NCBI GenBank assembly: GCA_034687125.1
Contig: JAQGBZ010000005.1
Coordinates: 558,001-622,000, forward strand
DNA: 64,000 nt
Direction of reading: 5' to 3'
From: Neelides folsomi
Lineage: Eukaryota > Arthropoda > Collembola > Neelipleona > Neelidae
The notes beneath the pieces were generated by a model. It was not told the DNA's origin and made no database searches. It saw only the letters and a list, made by a program, of their open reading frames with translations. The position numbers and the translations under genes were made by a program. The number at the start of each line of letters is the position of its first letter. Positions within the stretch are counted from its first letter, which is position 1. Of the stretch, positions 58,235-64,000 are shown one piece after another.

Positions 58235-59475
58235 ATGGTCATTAAAGACAATGAAGATGAAAACCCGTTTAAAAAATTCCATCCAAGCCCAGAGAAAAGC
58301 CAAAGTCTGTTGGGTAGAAATCTCAAATTACGTCAAGATCAACAGACATTCAAATCAGCCGAGAAAGCAATGAGAGAAGAAATGAAGAATGGAGCCTTAT
58401 TGAGGCAAATGCCTCTCTTCATTCGAATCTTCTTTTCTGAGGACGATCGGAGAGCAAAAGGTCGGAGATTTGCCATCTCCAACAAAGTGATGATTAAAGC
58501 CCCACAAGGCAACGTGACAGGATTTTACTCAATTGTGCTATTCAACCAAGTCATGTTCGGAGCTATTGGTTTGACTCATTTTTGACAACAATTGACAAAA
58601 TATTTTCACATTATACGATACATTTACTTCCGTCTCAATCCTGTATTACTTTTACTTTAATGTATAATAGCACATTGTACTTATACTGATACTTAGGTAT
58701 TGTTATATCTTACATTTACTACAGTGTATTACTACTACATAATAACATCGTACGATGCGTTTACCAATACACGCACGTTTATTTTGGATGGCATTAAATC
58801 TAACTTCCTGTTTTGAACATAAAAAAAATCCAGGAGGACTTGTAGCTGGATTTGACACAAAGTTGTTTGCAATGGACAGACTTCCAATTCCAAATACTCC
58901 ATTGCCAGTAGGGACGAATCAAAGGATCATAAACGGAATGGCAAAAACTATTGCTCGATCTTCCTCTCTTTACCGGATGGGGAAACGTGGGGTTTTGGCC
59001 GGGATTCTCTTCGATTTGGCCGATAAGAACTTTTCCGAGGTGCACTTTAAAAATGAATTTTTCTAATCTTAAATGTTTAAAAGGATCCTTAAAAGCTCTC
59101 CTTTTAAAAATCCACAGATTCGAGGGAGGGAAGATTGGGCAAACTCGTCAATGGCAGGTTCGAACTCTTCTGAATATTTCAGCTTTATCTCATTTCCCTA
59201 AACTTATATTTCCTCGTGTTTTTTATAGGATTGCTCTGTGGATTGGTTTTTGGACTCAGAGGTGAATGATGTTTTATTATGTAACTATATTCAAAACTAT
59301 ATATCGGTATATTTAGATACGGAACATGAATAAGATTTGAAGCTTTAATGCTTTAAACATTTCCTTTTGTCTATTAGGCGGATTCCAGACAACTTTAATC
59401 AACACGGGTTTCTTTTCCCTCTTTGGTGCTGTGGTCGGATATATGCAAACGTTCAAAAGGAAAAACATTTCATGA
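58235..59475 (+). CDS. TIMM22: Tim22-like mitochondrial inner-membrane protein (Tim17/22/23 family)
   Basis: Tim22 forms the inner-membrane translocase that inserts carrier proteins. Five exons with GT-AG introns and matching phases: 58235-58568, 58834-59039, 59118-59157, 59229-59261 and 59378-59475, giving 236 residues. The start is the first ATG after a stop at 58220. The C-terminal half carries the family pattern: FGAIGGLVAGFDT across the exon 1/2 join (about 107-120), MGKRG before the second helix, RGREDWANSSMAG (182-194), then glycine-rich helices ending GFFSLFGAVVGYM. The RG-x-x-DW-x-NS stretch fits Tim22 better than NDUFA11 or Tim17. Odd points: about 40 residues longer at the N-terminus than typical Tim22, and only one cysteine (Cys197), so the disulphide known in Tim22 cannot form. 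NDUFA11 or another family member is the alternative. Confidence 0.72.
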
Positions 59476-59824
59476 CAAAAAACAACGTCTAAATCTTACA
59501 CTTAATCCTAACTTAACTACTTAAATCCATTTATGCTATCTTTATGAAGCCATTGAAGTAATGCTGCTCAAAGTCACATCAACCACAATTCAATTCTTCA
59601 GTTCACTCCTCAGAAAATTACAAATCTAAATTTCCGATCAAATCTTAAGAGCATTACATTAAATTATGAATTTAGTTTTACTAAAACCCCTTTGCAAAAT
59701 TAAGTATAAAATTCAATTTATTTGCATACTAGCCTTATCATACAATAAGTTAAAATCTGTTTTATTCAAGTAATTTTTTAATTAATAGTTTGGTTGGATT
59801 TGCATTTAGAGTAATATTTGAGTA
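59476..59824. other. 3' region of the Tim22-like gene
   Basis: AT-rich sequence with no gene. An ATTAAA at 59658-59663 is a possible poly(A) signal, about 185 bases after the stop. No AATAAA is visible closer. Confidence 0.4.
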
Positions 59825-60139
59825 ATGAGGATTGTGGTGTTTCAAGAGCGGAATGAGTCCTTGACACGGGGGGAAGTGATGGATGTCGTCGGAGAAGTCA
59901 TTACGGATCATCCACTCTCTCAAAGTGGAGAATATTCGGGAGAGAAAAAGGGAGTTTTAATAGGAATAATGGGAAAGGGAATTACCATTGGAATAGACCA
60001 GATGATCCCAAATTCGATGGGTCTCAGGCTCGTTAATCATCTTCTTCACACTCCATCGATTAGGTCTCAATTTCATCTACTCGCATCTGACTCACATTTG
60101 GATCACATTTGGAAAATGACGATGAAACCCCATGTGTAG
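59825..60139 (+). CDS. possible small protein or exon, 104 codons, unrecognised
   Basis: An ATG-initiated open frame of 104 codons that is clearly richer in G+C than the AT-rich DNA on either side, as the true exons nearby are. Around residues 43-57 the translation has a glycine-rich hydrophobic run (GVLIGIMGKGITIGID). There is no domain I recognise and no signal peptide. It sits between the ends of two convergent genes, an unusual place for a separate gene. It may be chance, an exon of an unseen transcript or decayed coding sequence. Confidence 0.2.
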   Translation: MRIVVFQERNESLTRGEVMDVVGEVITDHPLSQSGEYSGEKKGVLIGIMGKGITIGIDQMIPNSMGLRLVNHLLHTPSIRSQFHLLASDSHLDHIWKMTMKPHV

Positions 60140-60667
60140 TACGTACTTACGTACCACACACATTTACTCATATAATATATGCATTGACCCTATATTAACT
60201 CTCTCAATTTTCCTGTTCATTTCAAAAAGATAAAGAAAATAATTACAATTACACTATCTGAATAGAGGCTTTGGAAGTAATATTATTCATATAATCATCA
60301 ATGTACTTCGTATCGGATTTGATAAGGAGGAATAGTTGAAGATAAACTTGGATGGGTTTCTGGTTGATCTTAATGACCTGATAGTTCGAGACTGCATCAA
60401 CTCTGAGGTTGAGTGATCGAAGGGATATAATAGAGATTCATCTCATGGGAATTCCCTTTTCTTAAATAAGAATTTCCCCTGAAATAAGCTTTGATTCTTC
60501 ATCAATATGATATGGAATGATATTATATTATAGAATGAAATGAAAAAATTCTTTTTGGGGAATATATTATATTTGCCTGTTTGGCTAGCATCTATCCCAT
60601 ATATGGATTAAACACTTAAGATAAATTTTTGTAAATTTGTAAAATTTTGTACAAAAGCTTAAAGTTT
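60140..60667. other. intergenic between convergent gene ends
   Basis: No gene is seen. 60140-60156 contains a near-palindromic GTAC-rich word (gtacgtacttacgtac). The rest is AT-rich and would include the 3' untranslated region of the minus-strand antiporter; I see no obvious minus-strand AATAAA near the stop. Confidence 0.5.
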
Positions 60668-63059
60668 TTACAATACATTTGATACATTCTGGAGATCTTC
60701 AACGGTCCTTTTCTTTTTAAGGAATTTTGGCCCTGTAAAAATGACCAAAAGTTCTCCAAGTGGAGCTGTAATAATAATGACGATAACTGCCAGGGTTAAA
60801 ACTTGTAGTCCAAGATGAACATTTTCGCTTGATCCTCCCATGTTTAGAGCTGTATCAAGGGCCACTGGACCAATCGCCGCCTGGACCGTCGCTTTTGGGA
60901 TCCAAGATATCGCAACAAATAATTTCTCTTTAACTTCAAACTCTGCTGCTGTTGACATTACAAAAGCAATGACAAATCTCCCCTATAATTATAATCCAAA
61001 ATTCAACTATTGAACATATTATGTAAGTACTTACATAATGAAATATAAAAAATCTTACAATGGCTCCAATAAGTATGCAAATTGATCCAAGTAAAAGAAC
61101 TTTTGAGTCCATTTTTGAAAAATCAATTTGACATCCAATAGCTCCGAAGAGAAGCGGCTCGAAGAAATACCACAAAAGATAGAAGATCCATGTCAAGGGA
61201 TCCTAATTAAACCAAAATTTAAAAATGCCCAAAGTACTGAAATTGACTCACCGGAGGTACAAAAACTCCACGAGCTCTCCAAACTAAAGCGGCTGTAAAA
61301 GACGAAACGAGACATCCGAGAGCTCCAGCTCCTGAAAACCCCAACTGTTGGAATCCAATAAGGCACGAAGCTCCGCCGGTAAAAGTCAGTAATGTTCGCA
61401 TTATAAGAGCATTTTTATTTTCCTTTAAAAATATTTCTCATTATAGTGTCTTGAATTTAAGAGTGATGTTATTTTGAAAATCAAAAGAATAAACACGTGA
61501 GCTGAATCTCCTCACTTCCACCACCCCAATTACCCAAATGACATTCAATAGCCAATGAGAAAATGGAGGGAATTTAAATTAAATTAACAAACGGATAAAT
61601 AAAGCGATAAAATATTAAAGGCAATATGCGAACTTGGGAGATCTAAGAATTAGGTTTAAGATAAATACTAGATGGAGGAAATCCTTTTTCAACCCCCAAT
61701 GCAAGGGGATTGCACGAAAATAACATCGCTCTTAAAATCAAGAGACTATAGCTCATTAACATAATACTTTATCGTGTATATTGACATTATTGACATATAG
61801 AAATATTATATATACAGTATGGCAAATATCCAATATATGGATACATAATGGTATTTGTATAAAGCATATTGACAAAGTACCATTTGTGAACTATTGAAGA
61901 TGATTCCAATTAAAATTCCCCAAATAACTCCTACGGTCAGACCAATGATAATCTCAAGGGGTCCTTTGACAATTGAAAACCCAATGCTTCGTCCATCACT
62001 CAAAGCAAATCCAAGCGTGACCCCAAAGAGCGAAATGGCCACAATGTTGTCCAAACTTGCTGCTGCGATGAGTACTGTCGGAATTCCCTTCTCGACCCCG
62101 AAACCATTTTCTCTTAAGTGGAGAAGTCGTGGAACGACGACGGCCGGAGACACCGCAGCTAGAACAAACCTAAACTCGAAATTCTATATTTTAACTTTAC
62201 AAAATAATTACCCGAGAAGGAGAGCCCAAGACCAGGGGAAATTGAGGATCAAATGAGCTGAAATCCCCACAATCAACGCTTCTAATATTGTTGGAATGAA
62301 GGCGAGTCGGAAGACCAGTCCTTTCCTTTTTAATAGAGTTTCAACATCCAGTCCAAGACCGGCCCGTGTCAAAATTACCATTAGAGCAAGTTGTCTAAAA
62401 TATTAATATTTTGAAGATTATATATCTACTAAATCAATTAATACAAGAACTATTTATATTTTTGCGAATATTATTTAACCTAATTGGCGCTGACACTCTT
62501 GGATCTAAATATTTTCCAAAATCGAAGTTAGGAGTGTTTCGTATTAAAATCCCAAGTCCGAGCATTCCAATCATTGGTGGCAATTTGAGAAACTCGACTC
62601 CATATCCTATTCATGTTAGCCATTATGTAAGATATTATGAATTTATTAATCAAGTAATTTAACAAAAATTTAATTGAAAAGTAAAATAGTTAAATTACCC
62701 AAAAATCTTCCTCCAAATTCGAGAACGAATAAAATGAAAATTGAACCACCAGGAAGATTTTGATTCCCAGTGATGAGAAATCCAATGAGCCAAACAAGTG
62801 TTGGGATCAAAAGACTCACAATCCCAATATATACAAAGTTAATGAATTTCCAATTAACTGCCCATTGATAAAATTTATATTGCCAAATCGATTCATTTTC
62901 AATCCCAGCTTCCTCAGATCTGATTATGAGATCTTGAGAAATTTGAGATCCAAAGCTCCCAGGTTTATTTGGATTTTCCAATTCATCAAGCGACAAACAA
63001 TCAAAATTCACAGTTTCTGGTCTTGAATTTTTTACAAGTCTTGGTTCACTTGTGCTCAT
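60668..63059 (-). CDS. SLC9B2: sodium/proton antiporter, NHA type (SLC9B, CPA2 family)
   Basis: A membrane exchanger of Na+ or Li+ for H+. Seven exons on minus: 63059-62699, 62606-62480, 62394-62212, 62169-61881, 61422-61252, 61202-61059 and 60982-60668. All introns are GT-AG, the phases agree and the product is 529 residues; human NHA2 has 537. After a hydrophilic N-terminus the first membrane helix is about residues 72-96. Family marks in order: LPPMIGML-x-x-GILIRN-x-P (exon 2), TRAGLGLD (exon 3), AAVSPAVVVP and EKGIPT (exon 4), FSGAGALGCLV (exon 5), FFEPLLFGAIG (exon 6) and WIPKATVQAAIGPVALDTA (exon 7). Odd point: the ion-binding Asp-Asp pair is Asp264-Asn265 (SLDNIVAI). It is convergent with the Tim22-like gene. 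Paralogue NHA1 versus NHA2 cannot be separated here. Confidence 0.94.
61018..61039. repeat. 22-bp perfect palindrome in an antiporter intron
   Basis: The 22 bases centred on gtac, with half-site attatgtaagt, equal their own reverse complement. They lie in the intron between exons 6 and 7, about 20 bases past the donor. Because the half-site contains GTAAGT, a donor-like word appears on both strands. Confidence 0.75.
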
Positions 63060-64000
63060 TTTATAGATTAAAAATTAGGTGTTTGTAAAAATTTAAATTG
63101 ATATTTAATTCAACAGTATGATTTTATATTTTATATAAGCACAATCTTTTTGTAATATATATAGCACTTTAAATATTTAAACACCAATTGTTAAAATTAA
63201 AAATAAAGAATAATTAGTCTGAGGTTGTAAAAGACAAATGAATATATCTGAGAATTATCAAGCTTTGGGGAAAATGGATCGACTAACGCATGTAAAAGTG
63301 TCTTAAATTAGATTACAGTTATGTTTGCCGTACTTTGACTTTGAGCTTAAGGTTGAAATCTGTCTACAGACTACAAACTACATATGTTATGATGAATTTA
63401 TGTATATTAAATGTATCTTTTCTTTGTAAATTTGTATCAGCAAGTTTGTATTTATATCGTTTATTAAGTTATAGCTTGGATTTAGAACGAGCGTTGAAAG
63501 CTGGTGTGGTAATTCAAAAATGCTAATTGCCTTTCCATCTCCAAACTCTTATTATTGTGTTGATGCGATAACTTATATTCATCTTCATTACAATAAAAAT
63601 TTAAAATGCTGAAACTAGTGATTAGCATTCATACATAGAATACGTTATGTTTATTACAAGATACACGTTGCGCGTGTGAAGGATATTATAAAGAGAAATG
63701 TAAATTATTATTTAACTAATCAGTTCACTTTATGGGTTTTGTAATTAAGTATTCTTATTGTCGTATTTATAAATTTTTACATTGACTACACATTATGGTA
63801 GAAGTAACAATGAGTTTCTTAACAAAATTTTAAATGTATTACTAAAGTTGATTAATTATTGATTTAATGACATCTTTTAATAAACAAACAAAGTAAACGC
63901 TCAAAATGTCATCTTTCTTCAACGTAAAGAAAGTAACTACACAGATCGATTCACATCATTTCATCTTCCCTCTCCTTTGCATCTTTGCGATCTCTTAAGG
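63060..64000. other. upstream of the antiporter: no gene recognised
   Basis: AT-rich DNA 5' of the minus-strand antiporter. It would contain its promoter and 5' leader. The small frame 63335-63526 on plus matches nothing. No other gene or repeat is supported to the end of the window. Confidence 0.6.
63130..63137 (-). promoter_or_regulatory. possible TATA box of the antiporter gene
   Basis: On the minus strand tatataaa lies 71 bases upstream of the start codon, which would place transcription start near 63107. No good initiator motif is seen there, and TATA-like words are common in such AT-rich DNA, so this is tentative. Confidence 0.3.

Noticed and set aside
58755-58833. ATG at 58755 as a separate gene start upstream of Tim22 exon 2
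   Set aside because: The DNA before 58834 reads better as intron: the acceptor at 58832-58833 joins exon 1 in phase and restores the conserved GAIGGLVAGFD segment.
59158-59170. tRNA T-loop-like word (ggttcgaac)
   Set aside because: It sits at an intron start of the Tim22-like gene and no acceptor, D or anticodon stems surround it.
61894-62256. 120-codon plus-strand frame
   Set aside because: It is the antisense shadow of antiporter exon 4.

Overview
The window is nuclear DNA of an animal, most probably an arthropod. It is AT-rich. Its genes are split by short GT-AG introns (about 70-460 bp), there are no bacterial-style operons, one gene has a TATA box followed by initiator-like sequence, and a degenerate mariner transposon is present. 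A parasitic copepod such as a sea louse would fit the base composition and gene style, but that is a guess; nothing here fixes the species.

Layout. Positions 1 to about 53,100 form a gene desert. I found no reading frame there with a recognisable protein family or with believable splice-linked continuation. What it does hold is structure: a large imperfect inverted repeat (19,856-20,459, two arms of about 200 bp), an 83-bp segment flanked by 13-bp direct repeats that looks like a small retroposed insertion (29,968-30,076), several perfect palindromes and short hairpins, and a few CpG-richer patches such as 9,420-9,720.

From 53,100 to the end the window is gene-dense. (1) A seven-exon cathepsin L-like cysteine protease on the plus strand, 53,162-54,781, with promoter elements and a poly(A) signal. 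(2) A defective mariner transposon, 54,960-56,107, with both terminal inverted repeats and the DD34D residues but a missing N-terminus, a stop and frameshifts. (3) A five-exon Tim22/Tim17-family mitochondrial inner-membrane protein on the plus strand, 58,235-59,475. (4) A seven-exon SLC9B/NHA-type sodium/proton antiporter on the minus strand, 63,059-60,668, convergent with the Tim22-like gene. I assembled all three gene models by hand from splice sites and reading phase; each closes in frame at a length typical of its family, except that the Tim22-like protein is about 40 residues longer than usual.

The genes show no shared pathway: a secreted or lysosomal protease, a mitochondrial carrier-translocase component and a cation/proton exchanger. 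The most notable protein-level observation is that the antiporter carries Asp-Asn where animal NHA proteins have the Asp-Asp ion-binding pair. The most notable DNA-level observations are the inverted repeat near 20 kb and the direct-repeat-flanked insertion near 30 kb.
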